DNA from: Epiperipatus broadwayi
Lineage: Eukaryota > Onychophora > Udeonychophora > Euonychophora > Peripatidae
Length of the DNA stretch: 64,000 nt
Reading direction: 5' to 3'
Assembly: GCA_028023455.1 (NCBI GenBank)
Contig: JAQFVV010006551.1
Location: 577,001-641,000, forward strand
Below the pieces are notes generated by a model that worked only from the letters and a program-made list of their open reading frames with translations, was not told the origin of the DNA and searched no databases. A program made the position numbers and the translations under genes. Shown piece by piece: positions 46,301-58,700 of this stretch. The stretch's first letter is position 1. Every line of letters begins with the position of its first letter.

Positions 46301-46469
46301 TTATAATGTTATGGAGCAGATTATAATTATTACTATTTGGTTTAATGGCCCATATTCACCATGTAATGATTGATGGTTTCAGAGATTATACCATTTTGTC
46401 TATGTTCAGTCATTGGGTCTCTTTACAAATAAAATTGTAAATTAAGGTCTTAGTGTGGCTTTAATAAAC
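43331..46469. other. A+T-rich spacer, no supported gene
   Basis: The longest frame (45100-45468, 122 codons, plus) is aromatic and hydrophobic, with no domain or known family motif; I regard it as chance. No repeat match to the rest of the window was noticed. Confidence 0.45.
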
Positions 46470-46475
46470 ATTCAT

Positions 46476-46721
46476 TAAAAAAATAATTGCAAATCATAAA
46501 TTAGGATTTGGGAATTCCATTTTTTAAATTCAGTAATTAAGGAGAATTATAGTTAATTAAAAAAATAATATAATTTATTTAAGGAAATTGATGTACCTTC
46601 AAGTAATGCTGTGATTAGCCTTTGCAGTGTACCTAGTTACGACTGGATTGTATGGAAATAGTTGTATATTGTATCATTAATTTAGACTGTTACAATTTGC
46701 GATAAGGGCTTTTCATTTACA
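46476..46721 (+). repeat. LTR of the Ty3-like element, left
   Basis: Matches 51106-51348 over about 245 bp, with several substitutions and small indels, so this element is much older than the one at 1-6764. Ends ...CATTTACA. Confidence 0.75.
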
Positions 46722-47399
46722 GTTTGTGGCATCTTATAACATGAGGAAACAATTTTCTAGTAAATTATGGCAGTGGGATAAACCATTCCAGTTCATTATT
46801 GAGCTATAATTTAAGTCTCCAACATGCTTCAGCATAACAAGCTGCTTCAACTTTGGTACTAACAAGAGAATCAGAACTCAGATTTTTGAAGTTTTTCTCT
46901 TCTCAGATTTCAAAATTGCATACTAAAGTTTTATCAACCATATGAATAATTCTAAGGTGACAGATGCTCTATAACAGTAGTGATATAATAAATGTTTCTT
47001 TTCAATGTTATTTCACTTCTAATTGCTTGTATGGATTTCTGGTGACAATAGCAATCGTATTTCAGAATATTCTAACCGATGTAATGATTAAATTGTGAGA
47101 AGCTAATATAATGGGGGGGGGGGTTCATAAGTTGTCATGATTATTGGTGATGATTATAATTGGGGTTTAGATCATTTTAGTGTATATGTGATATGTACTA
47201 TCTGAGATAGGTTGCTGGTGGTGAGGATTTAGAGGTTGGTTGGCTTAAACAGATTTTAATTCTTAATTGTTATTGAGTGTAGATATTATTATGATGGTGA
47301 GAGTGTGTTAAAAGACATTGAAGTATATTTGCCATTACCAATAAAATACCCCAAATAAGTGATTTTGAAGAGATTAAAGATATAGACCCAAAGGATTGC

Positions 47400-49185
47400 C
47401 AATCTTGACTTCCAGCAACAAATTATGTGGATGTTTGAACATATGGAGAGCAGAGTTTGTAAGATGTCTCAGTCCTCAGTAAGAGATGAATATAAAATTA
47501 AAAAAACAATCTATGAAATTAGAAGAGCAGACTCATTCTCAAAAAGAGATGAATATGAAATTAGAAGAGCAGTCAGTCTTAAAAAGAAGTGGAGGAGCAG
47601 TCTGAAAAGTTAGATAAATTTTGAAAATATGGTTACTGGTTTAGAGGATAAGATGGCTGAAGTCAGGAGTTTGTGAAAGAGAAAATAGAAACTGTTAGAG
47701 TAAAAACAGTGGAAGAATTTAACCAGAAATTTCAGTCATTGGAAAACAGTTGTAAAGCAGCTAAAGGCAAATCAGATTTTAAGCTAGAGGAAATTAAGGA
47801 TAGCTTCCTAGATTATAAGAAACATTCAGAAGCTCAGCTAGAAACAATTGGAAATAATTTTACAATCCATGAGAAGAAGGTAGACAGCAGGCTGAAGAAG
47901 CTTGAAGCAGAGATAGTAGACTCAAGTAGTCAGTTGACATAAATAATAGGGAAAGTTAGTGAGATGAGATGTAAGGTTCAGGAAGTAGAGCTCAGCCAGA
48001 CCAGTTTATTAGTAAAATTAAGGCTGAGATAAAAGTTAAGCTTCAAGATATTAGTGAGAATCACTTAACTTTTGAAAAGTGTATGTTTTAGTTCACGAGT
48101 GAATCCACAGCAGAGTAAAGCAGAATTGGAAAAGATTAAAAAAATACTGGATGAGACTGTAAATAAGTCCAAAGTGGTTAAGTAAAGAAATCAAGATGTG
48201 TTAGTACAAAAATTTAGTGATAAAAAGAGATGAAACAAGTAATAAATAAGTGTGAAATGTGGCCAGTTGAATTAAAGGAGTTTAAGGAAGAACAGCAAAT
48301 ACAGTTAAAGGCTAAGACAGAAAATATTCAAATAAAAGTACTAGAGATTCGGAAGGCTTAAGAGAGAAATTGTAATTATATTTACCAAGTCACCAAATGT
48401 CATGTGGATAGCATAGATACCTCCGGTAAAAAAGTAGTTTGTTCAGATGGTAATTTTACCAGTCTCAGTTCAGGCCAGATATTTTGAAAGTCAATAGAAA
48501 ATGGACTTGTAACCTATAAAATGTAGAGCACATATGCTCTCACAGGTGGATATATAGCTTTAAGTTTTTGAAAATTGAGCCATTTATAGAGAAATATTGA
48601 AAATCCTCTGAAATTTATCCAAAATCGGGGAGAGTTGTTCACCTTGTGCTCCTTATCAGAAAAATAAAAGCTTGCTATCTCTAGCAACCACCTTTATGCT
48701 GATTTTAAAGGTTGGTGGTAATCTCTGTTTGATTGTTCTCAAACATATGGAGACTTTAAGCATTTGATATTATCTAGTTTCTGGGATGAAGATCACCAAG
48801 AAAATATATGCTATCAAATCACCCAAGAAAAGTATATTGCCAATAAAGGTAGCTATACACAATTTTTTCCATGGACAGGTGGTCAAGATCAAAACTTTGA
48901 CTGTCTTTCCATTGCCTAAGCAGCACGTTGTCAGGATCTTGAGGCTTAATTTACCTCAGCAGATTGAGCGAGTCTTAATCACTGCAGACAAATTCACAAT
49001 TGATGAGGTATCTGAGATCCTAGATGCCCTAGAGACAAGTGAATATGATTCAGAAACTAGATACAAAAGGAAAGATGCTAGAAATTCTCATAATTATTCA
49101 GTTGCAAACTTTAATGTTACACCCATAAGCAGTCCTTATCATGGTAGGGGATACCAGAATAGGAGTTGTAGTTATAAATGACCAA
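47400..49185 (+). pseudogene. Gag-like region of the Ty3-like element
   Basis: Frames at 47425-47613 and 47673-47942 are Lys/Glu-rich coiled coil (for example LETIGNNFTIHEKKVDSRLK). The frame at 48786-49181 holds LNLPQQIERVLITADKF and IDEVSEILDALE, a helix pair often seen before the nucleocapsid in invertebrate Ty3-like Gag, then a basic tail. Stops separate the pieces. No zinc knuckle was found. Confidence 0.5.
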
Positions 49186-49429
49186 CTTCTTTTCCTAGTA
49201 ACCACCCTTGTCTAGCTATTAAAAAACAAGAGAGTAATCAACCTTCTGTCAGTGGGGTTCAACCATCCCCTGCAAAAAGTATTAACACCAATATTAAGAG
49301 TAACACATTAAATTATGTGGAGCTTCACAGAAAAGTTTCTTGCTGTGGGTACCTGTTGCTAACTTAGGGAAGAACAATAATAACAATGAGAAGGTACATT
49401 TAGATGGTATAGACCTGAAATAGACCTAT

Positions 49430-49760
49430 TAGAGTCTTATGACATGGTATACTCTCCCATATTGTACAGTTGCCCTATTATAAAAATCTACATTAAGGGT
49501 GTCCTTGTTAATGGTTTGATAGATTCTCAGAGTCAGGCATCATTATTGTCCTTAATCATTTATGATACAATTGTGGATGCAAATGAATCTGTATTCTTGC
49601 TGCCTATGTAACCAATTCATATTACATAGGTGAACAGAAGGAGGGCAAAACTTTTGAACAAACAAGTCTGGCTCAATGTAAAAATTGATGGATCTGAATT
49701 TGGACATGTTTTCCTAATAATGCCTAATCTCATTCGGTTCCAATTTCATGAGTTTAAATA
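49430..49760 (+). pseudogene. Retropepsin-like protease relic of the Ty3-like element
   Basis: The reading IKGVLVNGLIDSQSQASLLS (about 49485-49550) matches the retroviral-type aspartic protease active site, normally D-(T/S)-G; the glycine is replaced by glutamine (DSQS). Downstream, VNRRRAKLLNKQVWLNVKID is a plausible flap and beta strand. Stops lie between them. Confidence 0.55.
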
Positions 49761-49999
49761 AGTGTAATATTGATTTTAATAATAAACTTTTTGTTGTAAT
49801 AGTAACATTTGTCATTCTCATGATGACATAAGTGTTCATTTGGATAATGATTATACATGAGACATCAATTGACTTAAAGATGAAAGTTAAAGTAGATAAT
49901 CCAATAACTTAAATCCCAATTGTAAAGAACAATTATATCAACTGATGCTTCAATATAAGGATATATTTTCAAAAATTCCAGACATTATAGAAGGTTACA

Positions 50000-50935
50000 C
50001 TCATTATATCAGACAGAGATAAAGCACCCTTCCAGCAGTAAATGTATCCCATACCAGGTGGAAGTGAGGCAACAAATCAATAAAATGGTTGAATGGCACA
50101 TTGCCAAGAAAAGTACATCAGCCTACATAACCCCCCTCATCATTGTAAAGAAGAAAGATAGATCAGTCCAGGTATGTCTGGAAGCATGTGCACCAAATCA
50201 ATTAACCATACCAGAGTGTCATGTGCCTCTGCTTGTTCATGAACTATTAATTATGTTAAATGGCAAATGCATTTTTTCAACCATCAGTTTGATTGTCAAT
50301 CATTGGCAAATTCTGTTGCATATTGATACCCAAGAGTACACCACTTTTTATTTTGAAGGCCAATCCTATATTTTTGAAAAGATGCCTTTTTGTTTAGTCG
50401 AAAGTGGAGCTGGCCCCATCTGGTGCTTGAATATGATTTTTTCCAGTCAATTAAAGGAAAAAAATCATTATGTATGTGATGATATCATTATCACATCTGT
50501 AAATATATATGAACATTTAGATGATTTAGGTTTTTTTTGAGTGCCCCATCAATAACATTAACATTAATTTAGAAAAATGTACTTTTGCTGCAAGTGAAAT
50601 CACCTTTCTTGGACATCTGAGAGTGATCAGGGGATGAAACCTCATCCTGTTAAAGTTGGAGCCATTCAGAATTTTCCTATTCCTACAACTAAAAAACAGC
50701 TTAAATCATTTCTCGGCTTGTGTAACTAGTATCACAAATTCTATCAAAATTTTGCTGATGATACTGTTTCATTATCATTATTGTTAAAAAAGAGTATGAT
50801 GTGGAAATGGGATATTGAGTATACATTAGAATTCGATAAGATAAAGGCTACATTTCTAAATAAGGTCATTTTGGCCTATCCTGATTTTGGCAAGACATTC
50901 TATCTCTAGACTGATAGTATTGTACCTATTGGATA
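50000..50935 (+). pseudogene. Ty3-like reverse transcriptase relic
   Basis: The frame at 50058-50540 (160 codons) contains KKSTSAYITPLIIVKKKDRS, LTIPE, LNGKCIFSTISL, YTTFYFEGQSYIFEKMPFCL and a catalytic box reading VCDDIIITS where YVDD is usual. After a break, other frames give EKCTFAASEITFLGH, KQLKSFLGLCN, KFYQNFAD and LAYPDFGKTF (thumb to RNase H start). The sequence then stops abruptly at the family A copy at 50936. Confidence 0.78.
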
Positions 50936-51105
50936 AACAGGAAAAACTCTCAATATGTATTGCCACTCAATGCAAGCCAGAGTAATCAATGGATGCCAGA
51001 AGACTTGTGCATAAAATTCCCATCTTCTGTCTACTCATCCAATATCCTCAGACTAGTTTCTGGCTTATGGCCTTTGTCAATAGAAGCCTTGGATCTGAGA
51101 GCACT
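50936..51105 (-). mobile_element. Family A copy A9 at the broken end of the Ty3-like pol
   Basis: Single-orientation, minus-sense family A from the 3' end (AAACAGG...) to GATCTGAGAGCACTG. It is joined directly to LTR sequence at 51106, so its own upstream part is absent. Confidence 0.65.
51039..51091 (-). ncRNA. Hammerhead relic, family A9 (core mutated)
   Basis: On the minus strand: UUGACAA in place of CUGANGA, but stem II GGC/GCC, GAAA, ACUAGUC and CCAA...UUGG remain. Confidence 0.45.
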
Positions 51106-51348
51106 GAAAAAATAATTATAAATCATAAATTAGAATTTGGGAATGTCATTTTTAAATTCCAGTAATTAAGAAGAATTATAGTTAATTAAAAGAATATAAT
51201 TTATTTATGCAACTTGATGTACCTCCAAGTAATGTTGCGATTAGCCTACATGGTGTACCCTCATTGCGACCGGATTGTATGGTAATAGCTTTGTATTATA
51301 TCATTAATTTAGATTGTTACAATCTGGGGTAAAGGCTTTTCAGTTACA
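51106..51348 (+). repeat. LTR of the Ty3-like element, right (5' truncated)
   Basis: Matches 46476-46721; ends ...CAGTTACA. Its left edge is fused to family A9. Confidence 0.72.
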
Positions 51349-51387
51349 ATATATTTATTATTTTCATATGTGTATTAAAAACATAAT

Positions 51388-51533
51388 GGCTAAATAGCTG
51401 TTATTTCAATACAATAAGGAGTACTTTTCTCAGAGCTTCTTCTTTCTCAAGAATAAAAAAATAAGAAGCTCTGAGGAAAGTACTTGTTATTATACTGAAA
51501 TGACAGCTACTTAGCTATTATATGTTTATTATG
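51388..51533. repeat. Palindrome with about 60-bp arms, MITE-like
   Basis: Arms at about 51388-51450 and 51470-51533 are inverted with few mismatches; the inner block is AGAGCTTCTT and its inverse AAGAAGCTCT. Loop about 20 bases. No coding potential. Confidence 0.75.
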
Positions 51534-51599
51534 TGAAAGCTTTCAGAAATAATATTATGAATTCATCTTTTATCCATGAGAATATATTGGGAATCTCAA

Positions 51600-53110
51600 A
51601 ATAATTCCATTTTTTGCTAAGATGATTAAATTTCAGATTCTTGGTTGATGTTCTAATTAGGGTCATCTTGGCTTAAGCTGAGTTTTAAGTGCTGAAACTA
51701 TATCTTCAATTATGCCTAAGTCTGATCTGTTTATCAACTTTGTATATATTTTCTGTTAAATAGCTTCATGTGTAATTTCTGGTGGAGGAATATATAAAAG
51801 AAAAGGAAGCTCTATAAAATGTAGACTTGAGTGTGCAAAAAATTAATTGAAATCTACAAATGTAGTGTAAGAACTTTTTTGCGAAACAAGATTACAATAT
51901 TCTCTAGCTGAAAAATTTTGTGCTAGAGAAACCTATCTGTTAATTACTTATATCACAACTTCAATGACAGGTATTTTGTCAATACTAAAATTAATTTTGC
52001 TTTGATCTTAGAGGAGTTAAAAAAGCAAGCGAAACTATAATTCAAGATTATTTCTAAATAGTATGAAACTGAGTAGTTGTTTCAGTCTATTATTTCAATA
52101 GGTTACAATCATATTACAACATGTTTTTCTTTTACCTAAAGGTTTACCCTGTTGACTTCACTGAGTTAGAATAAGGTCCAACATTTGAAAATAATTTCTA
52201 ATATTTTCATACCATAATTGAATATTTCTCTATTTCAATCAAGGATGTCTTTTGAAAAATCAAAGCAATATCATTATCATAGATAATTTTCCTGAATTCT
52301 GATTATCATCATTGATAAATATATTAAATTATTGAAAAAAAAACCAGAAGATTGTGGTAGAGCATTCTATAATATTTAACATCTATTATGAACAGTTTTT
52401 TAATGTTATGAACATTGGTGAACTAAAAGATTATTCAGTTTAATTTGTTAGTTTTGGTTAAGAATACTTTCAGGCAGTTAAGCTAGATTCATAACACTAG
52501 TAGGTATATGGAGATGTTGTAGTATTTAAATGAAAATGCTAATTTATTAAAATTAATGATTTACATATTTTACATTTTGGATGGTTATATACTGTGTTTT
52601 TTTTTATTAATGGTATCACTTGCAATAAAGCAAGTTTCATCAACTTGGTTATTACTTCCATTTCTTTTAAGGCAAACCACTTTACATTCATTGGGTCAAA
52701 ATGTGATCAGGTAAGTTGTTCATGCTCCAAAAAATAGATTTGTATTCTAGATTATTTTTGGCATGCTTGTACTAGTATTTGTGTTGGGAGTCCCTGGTGC
52801 CCTAGACTCCCCATAATATACTGATTTGCAAGTGGCATTATTGCACAAGATCTTGTACACTACATTATGAATATCAATGAGTATTCTAAACATTTTGTCA
52901 AGTAAATTAATGATTTTCTTGCATTTAAGAAATTTTCAAAACATTTAGAAGATGACAATAAGACAATCAATTTTCTCATTTATTTTTAAAACCTTTTTCA
53001 ATGTGAGTGGTTAAAGATAAAACTTGCTCATAGCAGATTCTTACTGTATTAAATCCACTCTGATCTACAAGTAATTTACCCTTCCTATTAATATAATTAT
53101 TATTTCACAG
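51600..53110 (-). pseudogene. Jockey-like non-LTR reverse transcriptase relic
   Basis: On the minus strand, near 53075-52990: LLVDQSGFNTVRICYEQVL then SLTTHIEKGF, the well-known block between motifs 2 and A of jockey-clade enzymes (usual form DQAGFRPGRSC..QVL.LT..IE.GF). Further on, about 52320-52200, FIYDNDIALIFQKTSLIEIEK corresponds to the (Y/F)ADDIALA catalytic motif C; the first aspartate reads N. The C-terminal part continues towards 51600 without clear landmarks. Stops and frameshifts abound. Confidence 0.62.
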
Positions 53111-54414
53111 TTGCAGTGAATAAGAACTAATAGTATTTGATAATTTTTTGGATCTTGCTTAATATATTTCATTTTAAGTCTAATACAGTTTTGACATTAC
53201 ACCATATTTTTAAAATTATTTACAATAGAATAATATTGGTGCAAAGTTTTACTAATCACAGTTTGGGTACAAGTCCTAAACATTTTACAAAATCTGAAAG
53301 ACCACTGCTGGTGAGGATTTATGAGAATGTATTCCATGACAAGTCAAATTTAAGCAGATCTACTGAGGGTAAATGTTGCAAGTTTTTAATGGTCGATTTC
53401 AGCAATACTAAGTTTAGAAGTCTCATATAAAAGATTGGTGCCCTTATTATGTAATAATAACATATATTTTAGAATTACTTTTATATTCACCAACCTTATA
53501 TAAAAATGATCAGGTCTTATGATTAAATCTTGCTTTTCTTCTCTAAGGTATCTCTTCATTTTTCTCTTTTGATACCATCCAGGGATTTTTACAAATTTTG
53601 TCAACATTTTTTTAATTTTTTGCATACAAAATGTTACTATAAAGGGTGCTTTTAGTTGTAATATAATTCGGAACTCATTTTAATATTTATGAAAGTTATA
53701 TTGATTGGCAGCTTTTTTAGATATTGTTACATGTTTGTTTAATTTATGACAGCAAATGGAATTAACGAAATTCTATAAATATTCTGTTTAAAATATGCTA
53801 TATTTTGATTAAGATTAGCTGTCTTTAAATTCCATCTTATATCAGGATGATTTTAACTATAACATTATGGATTCAAAGAATGAATTTTGTTTATATGGTA
53901 TGGGAGAATTGTCCAATGTCAGTAGTCAAGGAGGTAAAGATAAACCATAACAATGAAGAAATTTTTTTTTGACTATCTGCTGAATACATGTTCATCTTTC
54001 TTCAACATCATAAAGTAAGGGCATATTGCTTATGTCTATTCATTTTAAACATCCACTACCTGATTGATTTTCATTTTCATAGTCATGAAGATTAATATAA
54101 GAATCAAAATCTTCATTAAATGCCAAATGTTTGAAAGAATCTTGAAGACAATAGGGTCAATATATATTGGGAAGTTTAAAAATTGTCAGTTGGGATTACA
54201 ATATTATTTAAAATATATTCAATAGTTGTCATCTTTACAAGAACAATTTGAATAAAAAATATCCATAATGCATTAAGAGTGTATTTTATCAATAAACAAG
54301 ACAAATCCAAAAATTATTTTGAGACTAGAACCCTCATCTCAGTAGTTTTGGGAAAACTATCACCGATAAAATGGCTATACAGACTTTTTCGTATCTGCAC
54401 GTCAATATGTAATG
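53111..54414. other. A+T-rich spacer, possibly upstream LINE remnant
   Basis: Could hold the fingers region of the jockey-like relic on the minus strand, but nothing is convincing. Frames at 53137-53430 (plus) and 53386-53625 (minus) have no domain. Confidence 0.4.
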
Positions 54415-54515
54415 TATAAGGGGGTTTGAACTCAGACTTTCACATGACCAACTATCCACACCATCTCGTACTGCTGAAACACTTAATCACACACATGTTA
54501 AAAATATAAATAATC

Positions 54516-54560
54516 ACCAATATAAACTTTTGTGCTAAAACAGCACTCATCAGTGCTCAG
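54516..54560 (-). ncRNA. Hammerhead relic, family B4
   Basis: Minus strand: CUGAUGA intact, stem II GUGCU/AGCAC perfect, but GAAA reads AAAA and the 5' strand of stem I is deleted. The 3' strand UUGGU is kept. Confidence 0.5.
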
Positions 54561-54667
54561 CTTATATTAAGATAGCCAATCTTTATACTTTAATGGACAG
54601 GAGCCTGTCAATCAAAGTATGAAGATTGGTTATCTTAATATAAGCTGAGCATTGATTGTATATATGT

Positions 54668-54712
54668 CTGGAGATGAGTGCTGGTTTAGCACAAAATACA
54701 AATATTGGTGAT
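54668..54712 (+). ncRNA. Hammerhead relic, family B5
   Basis: GAUGA, a perfect GUGCU/AGCAC stem II, AAAA in place of GAAA, then UUGGU. The CU of CUGAUGA and the stem I 5' strand are damaged. Confidence 0.45.
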
Positions 54713-54815
54713 TATTTATCTTCTCAACATGCGTGTGATAAAGTGTTTCAGCAGTATGAGATGGTGTGGATAGTTGAGGGTCATGTAAAAGTCTGAGTTC
54801 AAACCCTTTATATAT

Positions 54816-57635
54816 TAATGACTTTACTAAATATTTGATATCTCTAATCTGGAATTCATTAAAATGTAGTACAGTTCCCATATGAAAATCATTCATTACA
54901 TTTAAGCAAATGTTTGCTAGTTGCAAGATGCGCTGTGGGTAGGTGAACAACATTCACACAAACACACACACATATATTTATATATAGACATTGGATGTTT
55001 TCATTGCTGAAAGATGTTTTATAAAACATATATTAGAGAATAATCATGTTTAATATAATAAAACTAAAATAAATATAATGAGATTTAAAAAAAATAACAC
55101 CCTCGACTGATTAAATATTAGTAATAATCATGTGGCTTTAGTAGATAGAATTGTATCATACGAATTTTGTATTACATGGTTGTTAAATAGTTTGATTTAA
55201 ATCTGCAATATATTTTATATTCATTTGCATTAAGAAACTCTTGCAAATAGTTTAGTTGGTTATCTTATAGTTTTGTCATATTTATTAATAATGCAATTTG
55301 TTTTTTAAATATTTCTATAGACTATCTAAATACTCTTTGGTCATGCTTATTGATGGAGAATATGATATTAGTATGTGAGATATCTGTGTGATGGACTTTG
55401 TCCAAATAATGGAGAGCAAGAGATAAAGATGTTAGGTTAATTAAGGCACACACACACATATATATATCAAAATGTGAAATTGGAACCTATGAACAGTGAA
55501 TGGAGATCTGAAGCATGAACAAGCTAACTGATGGTGTATATAAAAACACATCCTCAGCTAAACAACAACACCACATAATGTATAAGTTAAAATATTATAT
55601 AATAGCTATGCTGAGTGGATTTATAATATAAATCTCATATGCTACAAAAAAAGATACACAAAGATAAGCATTTATAATAAAGTATTATGAAAATACAACA
55701 TTATTAATAAATCAAGAGGAAAAGAAATGTCCACTCACCCTAGAACTAATAAAGAACTCTCAATATTGTGAGCATATGCCACTGAGGTTATATATATATA
55801 TTTTTTTTATTTGCAAATATCTGCTACAATTACTACTTAACCCATCTCTTCAGTATCTCTTTGCTATAGTCCGATAAAGGTACATTAAATTCTTATAAAA
55901 TTTAGAAATGTTTTTTGAAAATCTATGCCATATATGATCCATATTTTGAATGTAATTTCCTCATTATTAAAATAAAGTTACATAATATAGTTCACAAAAT
56001 TAAATTTAAACATATCTCAAGGTAAGATAATCTAGTTTTAATTATGAAATAAATTCTTTTGATCTTTAGATCTATTCAATACTGAATGAAGTCCTAATTA
56101 ATAAATAAATAAGCTGATGTCTTATCGCAATTAGGGAATTAACAACACTATTGCTAACCTAAAAAAAATAAAATAGTAAGATAATTAATAATCTAGGATT
56201 ACAGTCAGATATTAAGACTGAGTATGAGATTTCATAGCCATTTTAAATATCCTAGAAAAAAACTATTTAAACATCTAATATTAACTGGGTTCTTGTAAAA
56301 TTAAATTTTATCATAGAATAATAAATATTATCTTCAAATATAAAAATGATTTTAAAATAAACATCCACAATGATTTAATTAGTTAAAGTGATCCAAAATC
56401 AAATTATAATTTTTTATTCAGCAAAATAATCTTTATTAGATGTAATTATACTATTACATAATTCAATAAAGTGACTGTTATTAGCTCTAATGTTCATGTA
56501 GTCTTTTTGCAAATACACTTAAATAATTTATATTTTCAAAGTATAAATCTGGTGCATAAGTGGAATAATTTCTGATTGATAAGTGGAATGATGTGAATAA
56601 ACGACTAGGAAGAATTTTTTAAATAACAAAAACAAATATATATTGTACAGAAAAATAAATACAAAAGTACAAATACCATATATATTATGAACCACATAAA
56701 CAAAGATTTTAACAATGTTACATCATCAAAATTCAAGATAGATGATAAAAAATTTTGTCATTTTTAATATATAAAAAGATTCAATTGGATTAAGCAAAAT
56801 AATCGAACAAGTCGACATAAACTTTCTATTGCTTAATTACCAAAAGTTCTCACTTTTCAATGCATTCATACAATGATAATCTTTATATAAGTAGTGTCTC
56901 TTTTTATGAATATTTAACATATTCAATAATAATAATAATAGCTTAGCAATCCACCAATGAAGGATTGATGAGACAAATGTAAATTGTCTCCTTATGCTTA
57001 AATGCACATTAAAATTTTAAAATTAATTATTTATTATGTTTTCTCATTATTAGCAAAGCTTAAATATAAAACTTACACATCTATAATGAATTAGTAATAT
57101 CTAAGCCAACACAGAATGCTATAGAGGTAAAAGTAAAATTCCTCCATATAATTATAAAACTATTAAAATGTGAGGATAAGTCATGGGAAAATATTAGCCA
57201 TAATTTACTAAACCATGTTATAAACTATAAACAAAATCTATCTTCAAATAATTAAGTAAGGCAAAATAAAAACTATGATGACATAGCTCATAAAAATGCA
57301 CCTACTTTTGAAAGCTAATAAAAGATCTAGGATTTTATCGCTAGTCATGAAAAATACTGAGAATATACATCAAGACAAAATATGAAATAGAATTGTTTTA
57401 ATTAAGAGAGAAAGCACAAGTTACTATATCTAACATATATACATTTGAGCATATGTACACTAGCAAGACAATAAATAAGAGAGAGACAATGCTATCTACT
57501 CTTTTGTAAGATAATTTAGCAACATAATGAGAGATACTAATGTTGTCTCTAAATACACTGGTATATATAAGCATCCCTAAATAAAGAGACAATCTACTAT
57601 CTAACAAAATACTATAGTTAATAGATGTGAAAAGT
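54816..57635. other. A+T-rich spacer, no feature seen
   Basis: CA and TA dinucleotide runs near 54957 and 55448, an AAT run near 56925. No gene recognised. Confidence 0.45.
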
Positions 57636-57806
57636 GATATATAATAATAACTTATGGCAAACAGGACTCTATTAACATTAAGCAATAAATGAGCATAAAA
57701 TAAATAATGGATGTAAAAGATGATAAATAATAATAACTAATGCCAAATATAACTCAATTAACATTAGGAAATAAATAAGCATAAAATAAATAATAGATAT
57801 ATACAT
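57636..57806 (+). repeat. Tandem duplication, two units of about 85 bp
   Basis: 57636-57713 and 57721-57806 share TAATAATAACT, ATTAACATTA and AATGAGCATAAAATAAATAAT-like blocks in the same order. Confidence 0.7.
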
Positions 57807-58700
57807 CTAATTATTCACGTTAAGAATAATAATATACTTATATATAATTCATTCATATGAAAAGGGGAAACATATACTATTTTGAATTATGAAAATATAA
57901 TAAATTGCTATTCTAAGAACTTTAACTTACAATATTTCAAAATATAACATATGCATTATAAATATATGACACTGAAATAAAACATTGTATGCAAAAATCA
58001 TAAATGCAAATAAATTTAACCTTTTACCATAAACTACACAAAGTCCTTCTGCTTTCTTCTTTTCTTCCAATAAACAATTAAACTGGAATAGGAACAGAAA
58101 CATATGTCAACAAAGTCTTGTAAACAGCAAATATATCCAGCGAAAATGCAGTATAAATAAAATATAAAATCTAGAAGATAAATGCACTTTCTGGATATTC
58201 TTAATAAAAATTTCAGATAATTATTCTAGAAAAAAAATTATGTGCATTCACTAAATAAGCATCTCTGAATTTAAACAATGATAGAAGGTTCATTAATTTA
58301 CAATAAATAATTCATTAGTGTTTACATTCAAGTTTCTAAATTGGTCCATCATATAAATTATCCTAATTTGTAATAATAAGGAGACTATTTTACAGTAGAA
58401 ATCTAATAAATCACATTTATTCAACATTATCAGGTATTTGCAGAAGAAAATACATATTTTAAATGTCCTATTTATGACTACAATGCTCTCCATTGTAATG
58501 CTTGGGAAGAGAAAAAGAAAGCTCACACGATGCAAATATTATTGCAGGCATTATAAAATATTTCCATGTATAAAAACTTTGAAGTTTAATAATAGTAATG
58601 TTTATTTGCAGATATACTTTATATTTTGTTTTATAATATGAATAATTTTAATTCTTCATACTATTTATTTAAATATAGGAGATCACTATTTATTTAAATA
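57807..58700. other. A+T-rich spacer, no feature seen
   Basis: Nothing recognised. Confidence 0.45.

Larger units (their letters stand above)
46470..51348 (+). mobile_element. Decayed Ty3-like LTR retrotransposon
   Basis: Two direct repeats (46476-46721 and 51106-51348) flank gag-like, protease-like and reverse transcriptase-like relics in the correct order. The reverse transcriptase stops at the start of RNase H, where a family A copy (50936-51105) is joined directly to the right LTR. RNase H remainder, integrase and part of the right LTR are missing. The full LTR length is therefore unknown. Just inside the left LTR, TGGCATCTTATAAC is a possible primer-binding site. Confidence 0.75.
54415..54815. 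mobile_element. Inverted pair of family B copies (B4 minus, B5 plus)
   Basis: 54415-54595 (minus) and 54610-54815 (plus) meet head to head around 54600. Both contain the block ending in GAGTTCAAACCC (B-box-like), the TATTGGTGATTATTTAT block and a hammerhead remnant. Each has lost different bases around the ribozyme core. Confidence 0.65.
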
